Position numbers and translations under genes: made by a program | Shown: positions 1-8,638 of the stretch, piece after piece | Layout: the number at the start of each line of letters is the position of its first letter | Position numbering within the stretch: position 1 is the first letter of the stretch | The notes under the pieces: generated by a model | What the model was told of the DNA's origin: nothing | What the model saw: only the letters and a program-made list of their open reading frames with translations | The model's database searches: none | Assembly: GCF_019219095.1 (NCBI RefSeq) | Contig: NZ_JAHUWH010000001.1 | Coordinates: 862,832 to 926,831 of the forward strand | Direction of reading: 5' to 3' | Source: Acidovorax sp. sic0104 | GTDB lineage: Bacteria > Pseudomonadota > Gammaproteobacteria > Burkholderiales > Burkholderiaceae_C | DNA: 64,000 nt

Positions 1-542
1 GCATCCACCGTGGGCGTGGCCGACGCGGCCGTGGCGGGCCGCAGGCACTGGCGCAAGGTGGATTCGATGCGGTCGAAGAACTGGTTCATGCGCTGCTGCA
101 GGCGTTCGTGCTCGAACACCAGGGCGTCGCCCACCATCACCCGCACCATGCCGGGATTGCGCTCGCCGAACTGCAGCAGCAGGCCCACGATGCGCGCAGC
201 CTGGCGTGCGCCGACCTCCGCAGGCTGGTCTGGGTCGGGCACGTCGCGCCCCATGATCTGCGCCACCAGGGTGAAAACGGTCTGCTCGATGAAGTCGATG
301 AGCCCCTCGAACATCTGGGCCTTGCTGGCGAAGTGGCGGTACAGCGCCGCCTCGCTCACCGACAGGCGGGCTGCCAGAGCGGCGGTGGTGATGCGCTCCG
401 CGCCCGGCTGCTCCAGCATGGCGGCCAGGGCCTGCAGGATCTGCACGCGCCGCTCGCCCGGCTTGGGCCGCTTGCGCGCAGCGGGGGCGCCCTCCGCGTC
501 GTCGGTGGAGACTGGCTCGGGCAGGGGCGAAAGTTCAGACAT
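1..542 (-). CDS. slmA: Nucleoid occlusion factor SlmA (TetR family), partial
   Basis: This TetR-type DNA-binding protein is expected to block FtsZ ring assembly over the nucleoid. The visible 180 residues start at an ATG (MSELSPLPEP) and include a helix-turn-helix with ITTAALAARLSVSEAALYRHF, followed by FASKAQMFEGLIDFIE, which is typical of SlmA. The 3' end lies outside the window, so the C-terminus is not seen. It is the last gene of a co-directional run after argB and a two-component pair; argB-slmA proximity is common in Burkholderiales. The gap of about 220 bases upstream leaves room for its own promoter, but none stands out. Confidence 0.88.
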   Translation of the reverse strand, partial: MSELSPLPEPVSTDDAEGAPAARKRPKPGERRVQILQALAAMLEQPGAERITTAALAARLSVSEAALYRHFASKAQMFEGLIDFIEQTVFTLVAQIMGRDVPDPDQPAEVGARQAARIVGLLLQFGERNPGMVRVMVGDALVFEHERLQQRMNQFFDRIESTLRQCLRPATAASATPTVD

Positions 543-763
543 GCAGGACAGGCGCTCAGGTAGGGCCCGGCCGTCCATCCGCACACGCCATCGGCATCTG
601 CGGCTTTACAGCAGGGCAAGGATCAACACGGCTTGCGCATCGGTCGGGCAGTGATGCCGCCCTCTGTGGCCAACGACCAAGGCCGTTGCCCATGTTTGCA
701 CAAGTCAATCTTGTATGTAAATGATTCTCGCACAGGGCTTTGCCCCGGCCGCAGCGCTTGTCG

Positions 764-2263
764 CTACGGCGGAAACACCACCGTGACGATCAGCCCGTGG
801 CCTTGCGCGCCCGTGCCTAGCGTGAGGGAGGCCCGGTGCACACGAGCGATTTCGTCCGCAATGGCCAGCCCCAGGCCCGTGCCCTCCCCCACTGTGCCTG
901 GCACGCGGTAGAAGCGCTGCATCACGCGCGCTCGCTCCGCCTCCGGTACGCCGGGGCCGTCGTCTTCGACCTCCAGGAACACGCGTGGCGGCCCCGTGCG
1001 CCCCTGGCGCATGCCGCAGCGGATGGTGACGATGCCGCCTGCGGGCGTGTACTTGATGGCGTTGTCCACCAGGTTGGAGAGCAGCTCGCGCAGCAGCCAG
1101 CCGTGGCCCGTGACGTGCACAGGCTGCACCTCCTGGCCCAGGTCCAGTCCCTTGCCGGTGGCAGGGTCGAGAAAGGTTTCGAGCAGCGTCTCGCACAGGT
1201 CCTTCAAATCCACCCGCTGTGTCTGCTGCGCATCCAGGCTGCGCGCGTCCGCGCGCGACAGGGCGAGTAGCTGGTGCGCCAGCTGCGAGGTACGGCGCGT
1301 GGCATTGCGCAGCTTCTCGATCTGATCAACTCCTAAAACAATAGCACCTTGCGCCCGACCATCGGGGGCTAGCGCCTGTTTTCCATAAAAATCTGGCAAA
1401 GACACCCGGGGCGGTGCCGCCGCCTTGGCCATCATGGCCCAGGCTTCCACCTGGGCCTGCAGGCCGGCCAGCGGTGTGCGCAGCTGGTGTGCAGCGTCGG
1501 CCACGAAGCGGCGCTGCCCTTCCGCCTGCGCATTGACGAGGGCGAACAGCCGGTTGAGCGAGTGCACGAGCGGTCGCACCTCGGCCGGGGACGAGGCTTC
1601 GTCGATGGAGCTCAGGTCACGGGGGGACCGGTCTTCCACCGCTTCGGCCAGGTCCACCAGCGGTTTGAAGGCCCGCCCCACGGCCCAGTGGATGGCCAGC
1701 GCCGCCGCCGCCACCAGCACGAGGTTGGGCAGCAGCACGCGCAGCAACAGTTGCTGCGCCCATTGCTGGCGCGGGTCGGAGCCATCGGCCAGGGCCACCA
1801 CCAGCTCGCCGGCCCCGGTGCGCCCGCGCTGCACGGCCACGCGGTAGGTCACACCGCCGAACTCCACGCTGTGGAACTCCGGCGCCTGCGTGGTGGGCAC
1901 GGCGCTGTGCACCCAGTCGTCGCCCAGCAGCAGCTTGCCCGACGGGTCGCGCACGCTGTAGCCCGAGAAGCCGGCGTTCTGGCGCAGGAAGTCCTCCACG
2001 GGCGGGGCCAGCAGCAAGAGGGGAGGCTCGTTGTCGCGGATGGCCGGGGCCAGCACCGAGTCGGACAGCGCGGGCAGCAGGCGCAGCAGGCGCTGGTCGT
2101 GCCGGTTGGCGGCCTCGTCGGCCGAGCGGTAGTCCAGCCACACCCCGACCATCGCCAGCACGCACAGTGGCAGCACGAGCAGCACCAGCAGCCGGTTGCG
2201 CAGGTCGGAGGTCATCGCGCGCAGACCGGGCCGCTGAGAGGGGGTGGGCCGGGTTTGCGTCAT
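764..2263 (-). CDS. Sensor histidine kinase (TctE/QseC-like), with in-frame repeat
   Basis: This inner-membrane sensor kinase has 499 residues. Transmembrane segments lie near residues 24-42 and 175-195 with a periplasmic domain between them. A HAMP-like linker follows, then a HisKA domain with the phospho-histidine at about residue 259 (DAAHQLRTP) and an HATPase domain (NLVDNAIKYTP, DDGPGVP, GTGLGLAI). Residues 291-312 are encoded by a dispersed palindromic repeat and fall between the two helices of the HisKA hairpin. The cognate regulator is encoded 78 bases upstream. The signal sensed cannot be read from the sequence; the TctDE and QseBC families are the nearest comparisons. The second Met (residue 17) is a possible alternative start. 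Confidence 0.88.
   Translation of the reverse strand: MTQTRPTPSQRPGLRAMTSDLRNRLLVLLVLPLCVLAMVGVWLDYRSADEAANRHDQRLLRLLPALSDSVLAPAIRDNEPPLLLLAPPVEDFLRQNAGFSGYSVRDPSGKLLLGDDWVHSAVPTTQAPEFHSVEFGGVTYRVAVQRGRTGAGELVVALADGSDPRQQWAQQLLLRVLLPNLVLVAAAALAIHWAVGRAFKPLVDLAEAVEDRSPRDLSSIDEASSPAEVRPLVHSLNRLFALVNAQAEGQRRFVADAAHQLRTPLAGLQAQVEAWAMMAKAAAPPRVSLPDFYGKQALAPDGRAQGAIVLGVDQIEKLRNATRRTSQLAHQLLALSRADARSLDAQQTQRVDLKDLCETLLETFLDPATGKGLDLGQEVQPVHVTGHGWLLRELLSNLVDNAIKYTPAGGIVTIRCGMRQGRTGPPRVFLEVEDDGPGVPEAERARVMQRFYRVPGTVGEGTGLGLAIADEIARVHRASLTLGTGAQGHGLIVTVVFPP
1330..1392 (-). repeat. Palindromic element copy A, inside histidine kinase
   Basis: This is an approximately 63-base AT-edged, GC-centred imperfect palindrome. 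It shares the edge ctcctaaaa-aatagc with the copy at 40270-40324 and resembles the copies at 32139, 42668 and 52369. Strand is given as the strand on which it reads open. It is translated in frame as residues 291-312 of the kinase, ending in AIVLGV. Confidence 0.65.
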
Positions 2264-2341
2264 GGCGGTCAGGCAGACGGATAGAAGAAAAGAGAGGCAG
2301 GCAGGGCTGCGGGGGAAATGGATCGAAGACGCGGTGCCGGG

Positions 2342-3034
2342 TCAGGCCGCCTGGAGTTCAAGCCGGTAGCCGAACCCGCGGATCGAGCGCAGCGCCACCC
2401 CGTGGGGCTCGAGCTTGCCGCGAAGCCGGGAGACATAGACCTCGACCGCGTTGGGCGTGATCTCCTTGTCCCAGCCGGTGAGCGCCTGCAGCAGTTTGTC
2501 CTTGCTGGCGGGCTTGGGGGCGTTGATGAGCAGGTATTCGAGCACCGTCCACTCACGCGGGCCGAGCTCGATGACCTGCTCGCCCTCGCCTGCGCGCACC
2601 GTGGCACGGCGGCCTGCGGTATCGAGCTCCAGCGGGCCGAAGCTGAGCACCGCCGTGGTGGCAGCCTGCGAGCGGCGCAGCAGGGCGCGCAGCCGGGCCA
2701 GCAGCTCGGGCAATTCGAAGGGCTTGACCATGTAGTCGTCCGCCCCCAGGTCCAGGCCCTGCACGCGGTCGTGCAGCGCGTCCCGCGCGGTGAGGATCAG
2801 GACCGGCATGGACGGACTGGCCATGTCGGGGCGGCGCAGGCGGCGGGTGAGTTCGAGGCCGTCCATGGCGGGCAGGCCGATGTCGATGATGGCCGCATCG
2901 AACGATTCGGTGCGCAGCACTTCTTCGGCGCGCTCGCCGCTGCCCACCCAGTCCACCGCGTAGCCCGCGTCGGTAAGGCCCAGCTTGATGCCGCTGGCCA
3001 CCATGACGTCATCTTCGACAAGCAGAAGTCTCAC
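2342..3034 (-). CDS. OmpR/PhoB-family response regulator
   Basis: This is a 230-residue transcriptional response regulator. The receiver domain has the acidic pair (EDD, residues 7-9), the phosphorylation Asp in IIDIGLPAMDG (about residue 51), the Thr of LTARD and the Lys of VKPFE. The C-terminal winged helix ends with VYVSRLRGKLE and IRGFGYRLE, typical of the PmrA/QseB/TctD group. The start is GTG, with GGGGAG six bases upstream. It lies 78 bases before the histidine kinase on the same strand, so the two form a two-component pair. It starts 57 bases after argB ends and may be cotranscribed with it. Confidence 0.92.
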   Translation of the reverse strand: MRLLLVEDDVMVASGIKLGLTDAGYAVDWVGSGERAEEVLRTESFDAAIIDIGLPAMDGLELTRRLRRPDMASPSMPVLILTARDALHDRVQGLDLGADDYMVKPFELPELLARLRALLRRSQAATTAVLSFGPLELDTAGRRATVRAGEGEQVIELGPREWTVLEYLLINAPKPASKDKLLQALTGWDKEITPNAVEVYVSRLRGKLEPHGVALRSIRGFGYRLELQAA

Positions 3035-3091
3035 GCTTGCTCCCCCTGGTGGTCCACCGAAAGACGGCCCCCGCCCCGCATCATTGTGGCC

Positions 3092-3982
3092 TCAGTGGGA
3101 GCGGATCATGGTGCCGTAGGCCTGATCCGTCAGGATCTCCAGCAGCATGGCATGCGGCACCCGGCCGTCGATGATGTGCACGGCGTGCACGCCAGCCTTG
3201 GCGGCATCGAGCGCACCGGCGATCTTGGGCAGCATGCCGCCCGAGATGGTGCCGTCCGCGAACAGCGCGTCGATCTCGCGCGCGGTCAGGTCCGTGAGCA
3301 GGTTGCCCTGCTTGTCCAACACGCCGGGGGTGTTGGTCAGGAGCATGAGTTTTTCAGCCTGCAGCACAGTGGCGAGCTTGCTGGCCACCACGTCGGCGTT
3401 GATGTTGTAGCTCTCGTTGTTCTCGCCGAAGCCGATGGGGCTGATGACGGGGATGAAGGCGTCGTCCTGCAGCGCCTTCACCACACTCGGGTCGATGGAG
3501 ACGATGTCCCCTACCTGGCCGACGTCGTGCTCGATGGCGGGGTTCTTGTTGTCCACCATCTTGAGCTTTTGCGCACGGATCATGCCGCCGTCGCGCCCGG
3601 TCAGGCCCACGGCCTTGCCGCCGGCCTGGTTGATCAGGCCTACGATGTCCTGCTGCACTTCGCCGGCCAGCACCCATTCGACCACTTCCATGGTTTCGGC
3701 GTCGGTCACGCGCATGCCCTGGATGAACTCGCCCTTCTTGCCCAGGCGGTTTAGGGCCGTCTCGATCTGCGGACCGCCGCCGTGCACGACCACGGGGTTC
3801 ATGCCCACGAGCTTGAGCAGCACCACGTCTTCGGCGAAGTCGGCCTGCAGGGCAGGGTCGGTCATGGCGTTGCCGCCGTATTTGATGACCATGGTCTTGC
3901 CATGGAACTTGCGGATGTAGGGCAGCGCCTGGGCCAGAATTTCAGCCTTGTCGCGCGGTGCAATCGAAAGAAGGTCGGTCAT
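3092..3982 (-). CDS. argB: Acetylglutamate kinase
   Basis: This cytoplasmic enzyme phosphorylates N-acetyl-L-glutamate in the second step of arginine biosynthesis. The 296 residues contain the amino-acid kinase hallmarks: VIKYGGNAM near the N-terminus, VVHGGGPQI for substrate binding, [12 protein letters not shown], and the nucleotide-binding LTNTPGVLD with ISGGMLPKI toward the C-terminus. Length and motifs match the arginine-inhibited type with an N-terminal helical extension. It heads a co-directional run leading to the two-component genes and slmA. Confidence 0.96.
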   Translation of the reverse strand: MTDLLSIAPRDKAEILAQALPYIRKFHGKTMVIKYGGNAMTDPALQADFAEDVVLLKLVGMNPVVVHGGGPQIETALNRLGKKGEFIQGMRVTDAETMEVVEWVLAGEVQQDIVGLINQAGGKAVGLTGRDGGMIRAQKLKMVDNKNPAIEHDVGQVGDIVSIDPSVVKALQDDAFIPVISPIGFGENNESYNINADVVASKLATVLQAEKLMLLTNTPGVLDKQGNLLTDLTAREIDALFADGTISGGMLPKIAGALDAAKAGVHAVHIIDGRVPHAMLLEILTDQAYGTMIRSH

Positions 3983-4085
3983 GGAGGCGTGCCACCCGGA
4001 AGAAGAAAACTGTGAAGCGCAAATTGTGCCGCATTCGGGTCATGAGCAGCCAACCAGGGCGCCGCGTGGGCTTTTTGAGGGCCGA

Positions 4086-5189
4086 TCAGTGCCGCAGCCA
4101 GTGCGGGACCTTGAATCGCACGATGGCGAGGTAGGCCATCACGTAGCTGATGACGAACAGGCCGCAGAACGCCATGAGCAGCGGCGTGTTGTTCCAGAAC
4201 AGGACGGCAGGCACCACGGTCAGCAGCGTGAAGCCCCACAGATAGGGCGAAGTGCGGTTGTTGCGCATCAGCACCCGGCGCGATTCATCGTCATGGAACA
4301 CGCCGCGCACGATGCGGCGATAGATCAGCTGGTGGAAATGCAGTGCGTCCGCCACGCCGGGAGATACGCCACGCACCGCTTTGCGGTAGATGGAGAAGAT
4401 GGTCTCCCACACGGGGTAGATCAGCAGCAGCATGGGAAACCACGGCGAGACATCGGCGTTGCGCTGCACCAGCGAAATGCTGGCCAGGGCGATCACCACA
4501 CCCCACACATACGCCCCACCATCTCCGGCAAAGAGCATCCCGCGGGGGTAGTTCCAGACCAGAAAGCCCCCGGTGGCGGCGGCCGTGGACACCAGAAGCG
4601 CCGCCAGGGCACGGTCGCCAACCTGCAGCGCCACATGGGCCAGCGCGAGACAGACGATCAGGGCCACCATGCCGGCCAGACCGTTGTACCCGTCGATGAT
4701 GTTGAAGGCATGCGGCAGGCCCGCCACCGCCAGTACCACGATGGCGACACCGATCCACGGGGCCGCCGCCAGTGCGGCATCCAGCCAGGGCCAGCCCATG
4801 CGCGGCAGTGTCAGGTCCAGCAGCATCACCGCAAGGACGCCAGAGGCTCCTGTGAGTATCAGGCGGTAGCGTACCGAGAGCCGCTGGGTCATGTCTTCGG
4901 CAATGCCGCCCAGCGCCGCCGGCAGCAGCACCACCAGCCAGCCACCCACCCAGATCCCCAGGCGCAAGGAGCCGGGATCTCCCCATTTCAGGGACTGCAG
5001 CATTCCCAGGCCCCATCCGCACCCAATGCCGACAAGCAAGGCCGCGCCGCCCAGCCGGGGTACGTCACCCAGGTGAAAGCGCTGAGGCATGCCGTTGCCA
5101 TAGACCGCGGCATGGCTGCGCATCCACCGTACGATGTAGCCAGCAGCCAATGCTGCGACGATGAATGCGACCACAGACAACCAGATCAT
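4086..5189 (-). CDS. WecA/MraY-family sugar-phosphate transferase
   Basis: This multi-pass membrane enzyme would transfer a sugar-1-phosphate from a UDP-sugar to undecaprenyl phosphate, starting a lipid-linked glycan. It has about ten hydrophobic segments and the family motifs GIAEDMTQRLSVR, FNIIDGYNGLAG, FAGDGGAYVWG and HFHQLIYRR. The ATG at 5189 begins directly before the first membrane segment; an upstream ATG at 5222 would add eleven polar residues. It lies at the downstream end of the polysaccharide cluster and is the obvious candidate for the initiating enzyme. The sugar it transfers (GlcNAc or another) cannot be told. Confidence 0.85.
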   Translation of the reverse strand: MIWLSVVAFIVAALAAGYIVRWMRSHAAVYGNGMPQRFHLGDVPRLGGAALLVGIGCGWGLGMLQSLKWGDPGSLRLGIWVGGWLVVLLPAALGGIAEDMTQRLSVRYRLILTGASGVLAVMLLDLTLPRMGWPWLDAALAAAPWIGVAIVVLAVAGLPHAFNIIDGYNGLAGMVALIVCLALAHVALQVGDRALAALLVSTAAATGGFLVWNYPRGMLFAGDGGAYVWGVVIALASISLVQRNADVSPWFPMLLLIYPVWETIFSIYRKAVRGVSPGVADALHFHQLIYRRIVRGVFHDDESRRVLMRNNRTSPYLWGFTLLTVVPAVLFWNNTPLLMAFCGLFVISYVMAYLAIVRFKVPHWLRH

Positions 5190-5409
5190 GAGCGGCCGAT
5201 GGTAACTGCACTCGGTACACACGCCTGTAATAAAGCGCTAGAGCGGGCGTCCTTCCGCAGCGACAGCCACCCTCCCAGGTGAAATGATGCCTTTTGCGGC
5301 GACTGGCCGGCAGATGCCGTGCGCCCAGGACGACAAGCCCGGGTTGCGCAGGGCCGATTCGACTCGCAATACACCATCGAGAGGACGCCTGGCCTTGTGG
5401 AGCGGGGGG

Positions 5410-6060
5410 TCAGCGGACCAGCCCGCGGTAGAAACGCATGACCTTTTCCACGTACTGCTGCGTTTCCGGATAGGGCGGTATCTTTCGGCCGTGCTTGATG
5501 ACAGCGCCCTCGCCTGCGTTGTACGCCGCCAGCGCGAGTTCCTTGTCACCATCGAACATGCGCAGCAGATCTGCGAGATAGCGGGTACCGATCTGCGCGT
5601 TGACCTTGGGCTCCATGGCTGCATGCTCGCCCTCGTGGGCCGGACGCGACGCCACCCCGTACCGCTCGGCGGTGGCGGGCATGACCTGCATCAGGCCGAG
5701 CGCGCCCTTGCGCGACACGGCCTTGACGTTGAACGCGGACTCCGCAGCCGCGACCGCGATCACGAGCGCGGGGTCCAGCGACTGCGCCTCGGCTGCGGCC
5801 TCCAGGTGTTGCTTCACATCGCCGTATCCCGCAAACTGCGACGCGGAGCTGCCGCGAGGCTCCTTGCCCTTGGCCGACGAGGCGGCTGGCACCCGGCTGA
5901 GCCACACCAGCCCCCGCGGCGCCGACGAAGGAGGCACATTGCCGATATGGGTCACGCCGTCCTTGTCCACAAACTCCCAGACCTGGTCTGCGCGGGCGGC
6001 CGACACCCCTCCCCACAGAAGGAGCAGCAGGAGCGCGACACCCCACAGCCTGTGCGCCAT
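5410..6060 (-). CDS. Lytic transglycosylase (SLT domain, GH23)
   Basis: This exported peptidoglycan lytic transglycosylase has about 216 residues. A Sec signal peptide occupies residues 1-24 (ending SAARA). A DUF4124-like N-terminal segment (VWEFVDKDGVTHIGNVP) follows. The SLT domain has the catalytic Glu in AAAESAFNVKAVS and the family motifs KGALGLMQVMPATAERYG and LALAAYNAGEGAV. The ATG at 6060 is chosen because it directly precedes the signal peptide; the open frame extends upstream to 6162 but overlaps the previous gene. It sits inside the surface-glycan cluster, where such enzymes may open the wall for envelope assembly; that role is inferred. Confidence 0.88.
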   Translation of the reverse strand: MAHRLWGVALLLLLLWGGVSAARADQVWEFVDKDGVTHIGNVPPSSAPRGLVWLSRVPAASSAKGKEPRGSSASQFAGYGDVKQHLEAAAEAQSLDPALVIAVAAAESAFNVKAVSRKGALGLMQVMPATAERYGVASRPAHEGEHAAMEPKVNAQIGTRYLADLLRMFDGDKELALAAYNAGEGAVIKHGRKIPPYPETQQYVEKVMRFYRGLVR

Positions 6061-6110
6061 GCCGTGCCTTGACTCGACCTCGTCAGAGCGCCTTGGCCAG
6101 ATGCTTGCAT

Positions 6111-6767
6111 TCATTGGGAAACACGCCCCATCCCTAGTAAACCCTTGAGTCTTGACATCCACCGCTGACGCAGGCCGGCCACCGGAGGCTGGCTCGCGCC
6201 GGCCCAGGCATCGCCCCGCCGGGCACGGATCAGGCGGGCAGGAACTCCCGCAGCCACCATGCCTGCGGGCACGTCTTGGCGCACCACGGACCCCGCAGCG
6301 ACCACCGCCCCGCGGCCGATGGTCACGCCCTCCAGCACGATCGCGCCGGCACCGATCCAGGCGCCGTCTTCCACCACGATCTTTGCGCGCGTGATGCGGT
6401 TGCGCGCAATGATCACGTCAGCGCCCTCGTCGATGGCGTGGCCTGCGGACAGAATCTTGGCATGCGCACCAATGAGGACGTCCTCACCGATGTCCAACCC
6501 GCCCTCGCCCGAGAGGTACGCGCCCACATTGACGATGGTGCGCGCGCCAATCCGCATGCCCACGCATTCGTCTGCAACCACATCACCCAGAACGAGCCGC
6601 GTATAGGAATAAAGGCTCACGCCGTCACCCAGCCGCAGCACGCCCTCCCGCTGGCTGAAGCGCATCACGGACACCGTAGGGTCCACCCGGCAATCCACAC
6701 CCATCTCGTCAATACCGGGGTGGGACCGGGTGAAGTCCGGCACACCCAGCAACGTGGCCTGCGTCAT
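6111..6767 (-). CDS. Hexapeptide-repeat acyltransferase (WbbJ/LacA type)
   Basis: This is a 218-residue left-handed beta-helix transferase that probably adds an acetyl group to a sugar. The hexapeptide pattern runs from about residue 70 to 180 (IGARTIVNVGAYLSG, IGEDVLIGAHAKILSAGHAI, DGAWIGAGAIVLEGVTIG). The His of SAGHAI fits the usual catalytic position, and VVRQDVPAGMVAAGVPARLI is the typical end of the domain. It follows the methyltransferase by 15 bases and belongs to the polysaccharide cluster, so O-acetylation of the glycan is the likely job. Confidence 0.82.
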   Translation of the reverse strand: MTQATLLGVPDFTRSHPGIDEMGVDCRVDPTVSVMRFSQREGVLRLGDGVSLYSYTRLVLGDVVADECVGMRIGARTIVNVGAYLSGEGGLDIGEDVLIGAHAKILSAGHAIDEGADVIIARNRITRAKIVVEDGAWIGAGAIVLEGVTIGRGAVVAAGSVVRQDVPAGMVAAGVPARLIRARRGDAWAGASQPPVAGLRQRWMSRLKGLLGMGRVSQ

Positions 6768-6782
6768 GGAGTATCCGCCCCC

Positions 6783-7751
6783 TCAGGCCTGGCCCTTGGA
6801 GCCCAACCAGCGCCGCATCCTGGATGCAGGGCGCGCAGCTGCCTCGGCCTGCGCCGCGAGCTTCTCCTGGCGCAGGGCCTCTGCCTCACGCTGGGCAGCC
6901 TGCAGGTCTGCCTGCATCTTCTCGATGATGGTCTTGGCTTCGGCAAACGCTTTCTGGTGCTCCAGCAGCGATGCATGTTCGCTGGCGTGCACCAGTGTCA
7001 ATGCCTGCAGCTCGTCCCGCATTTTCTCGCTGGCAACCCGTGCCTCGCGCACGGCCCAGGCGGATGCGTCCACCAAGGGCGTGGCAACCACCATCCACTC
7101 ATAGACATCAAAATCCACGCAACCCGAGGCAAGGCTTTGCCGCTGCGCTTCGGAGATGGCGTTCCAGCACGATGCGAACTCGCTGGCCTCGATGGGGTGC
7201 CGGTACGGCTCCCAGTAGCGGGGCGACCAGCCCAGCTCCAGCAGCGACTGCTCCATGCTGCGGCGCGTGAAGAACCGCAGGTGGGTGCGATCCAGCAGCC
7301 CGATATCGGTGTAGTCGAAGACACCATTGATCAGGCCCGCAACCACACCGCCGTACGACACATTGGGTATCGAAATGATCAACGCGCCCGCAGGCTGCAT
7401 CATCGCTGAAAGAGCCTTGAGCACGGCGTCCGGGGATCGCAGGTGCTCCAGCACGTCGCAGGCCAGGATGGCATCGAAGCGGCGCCCCTGCAACGCTGCG
7501 ATCCAGCCGTCGCCGTCCAGGTCGGCGTTGATGACCTCCACGCCCATCCCGGTCAGGCTTGGCAGGGCGCCCGGATCGTTTTCCACCACGGTCACGCTGT
7601 AGCCGCGGTCCACCATGACCTTGGTCATCGCGCCCGGGCCGGGGCCCAGTTCGAGCACGGCGCCTTGCGGAGGAAGGCGACGCAGCAAGCGGGCAGCCCA
7701 CGCATCCCCATCGGGATCGAAGGCGTAGTTGTATCTATCAATGTCTGTCAA
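6783..7751 (-). CDS. SAM-dependent methyltransferase with coiled-coil tail
   Basis: This is a class I methyltransferase of about 322 residues. The SAM-binding motif is AVLELGPGPGAMT, with VVENDPGAL, NADLDGDGW and ILACDVLEHL following. The final ~90 residues are rich in Ala, Glu, Lys and Gln and look like a long coiled coil. The start is chosen as TTG at 7751: GGGGAGGA lies six bases before it and the TTGA overlaps the stop of the preceding acyltransferase gene. The ATG at 7808 would overlap that gene by 60 bases and lacks such a site. A methyltransferase plus coiled coil near Wzt recalls the O-antigen chain terminator WbdD, but no kinase domain is present. Confidence 0.82.
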   Translation of the reverse strand: MTDIDRYNYAFDPDGDAWAARLLRRLPPQGAVLELGPGPGAMTKVMVDRGYSVTVVENDPGALPSLTGMGVEVINADLDGDGWIAALQGRRFDAILACDVLEHLRSPDAVLKALSAMMQPAGALIISIPNVSYGGVVAGLINGVFDYTDIGLLDRTHLRFFTRRSMEQSLLELGWSPRYWEPYRHPIEASEFASCWNAISEAQRQSLASGCVDFDVYEWMVVATPLVDASAWAVREARVASEKMRDELQALTLVHASEHASLLEHQKAFAEAKTIIEKMQADLQAAQREAEALRQEKLAAQAEAAARPASRMRRWLGSKGQA

Positions 7752-8638
7752 AGCCGTTCCTCCCCATTTGTCCGCTGCCACATGTTGTCCAGAACCCCCC
7801 ATTGCCACCAGGCCCAGGGGCGCTCTCGAACATCCCGCTCCAGCCGCTGGATGACAGCATCCACGGCGGCTTTGGGATCTTCCGGCAGAGGGTCCACGTC
7901 CACCCGCAGGTGGTCCACCGCCTGCGTGTAGCTGATCGCATGCACCAGGGGCACACCCGTGGACTTTGCCAGACGCTCGATGCCGGTGGGCAGGCTGATT
8001 TCCCCACCCAAAAAAGGATGTTTTCGCAACCGGCCGAATGTGGGCTGCCAGACATCCGCCAGAATGATCCAGACCTCGCCGGCGGCCAGCCCTTCGTGCA
8101 CGGGACGCAGACTCTCGCTGGTGCTGCGGTACTGCCCCTGCATCACGCCCACGAGGTTGTTGACCTTGCGGGTCAGGAACCGGCGGTGCACCGGATCCAG
8201 ATCGGGGTTGTCCAGCACCGGCATCGTCAGGGCATTCATCTTCAGGCCCTTGCGCGCGAACGCCACCAGGCTTGTCATCAGCCGGTCAAAGTGGGTCAGG
8301 ACAATGATGAAACCTTTTTTCCGGTCCACCAGCCTCTGCACATGCTCCCACCCCTCAAGTTCGATGGAAGGCCCGTTGGCGCCGCCAAGGCGTGGCAGGG
8401 CCGTGCCGTCGATCATTTCCAGGGCCAGCATGTCCATGTGGGCACAGGCCCACTGCATGCGCTGCGCCGGCGTGGACTGCGGGAACATCTGCTCGAAACG
8501 CATGAGCAGGAAGTCCTCCGTGGAACGGCGCGCTTCGCGCGGGTCGCGCCCCAGGCGAGGCGCCAGCTTCCAGGGCAGGGTTCCCGGCAATCTGGCCAGG
8601 CCAGGGTAGCCATATTGCATCCGCCAGTCGTTGCTCAT
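7748..8638 (-). CDS. LpxL/HtrB-like lysophospholipid acyltransferase family protein
   Basis: This protein of 296 residues resembles lipid A late acyltransferases (GFIIVLTHFDRLM, VNNLVGVMQGQYRSTSESLRPVHEGL, GEVWIILADVWQP, FLGGEISLPTG). The usual HX4D/E pair is not clear: the likely active-site His is in THFDR. It begins MSNDWR at 8638, where the ATGA overlaps the stop of the ABC ATPase gene. Its place inside the Wzm/Wzt cluster suggests acylation of a glycan or lipid carrier rather than general lipid A synthesis. The exact substrate is unknown. Confidence 0.75.
   Translation of the reverse strand: MSNDWRMQYGYPGLARLPGTLPWKLAPRLGRDPREARRSTEDFLLMRFEQMFPQSTPAQRMQWACAHMDMLALEMIDGTALPRLGGANGPSIELEGWEHVQRLVDRKKGFIIVLTHFDRLMTSLVAFARKGLKMNALTMPVLDNPDLDPVHRRFLTRKVNNLVGVMQGQYRSTSESLRPVHEGLAAGEVWIILADVWQPTFGRLRKHPFLGGEISLPTGIERLAKSTGVPLVHAISYTQAVDHLRVDVDPLPEDPKAAVDAVIQRLERDVRERPWAWWQWGVLDNMWQRTNGEERL

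Noticed and set aside
690..740. Fur-box-like AAATGATTCTC near the end of the histidine kinase gene
   Set aside because: Only about half of the 19-base consensus fits, and it lies between a stop codon and slmA with no iron gene nearby.
3948..5282. Long plus-strand open frame of 444 codons
   Set aside because: It is antisense to argB and the WecA-like gene, which have strong family motifs; the frame is an effect of high GC.
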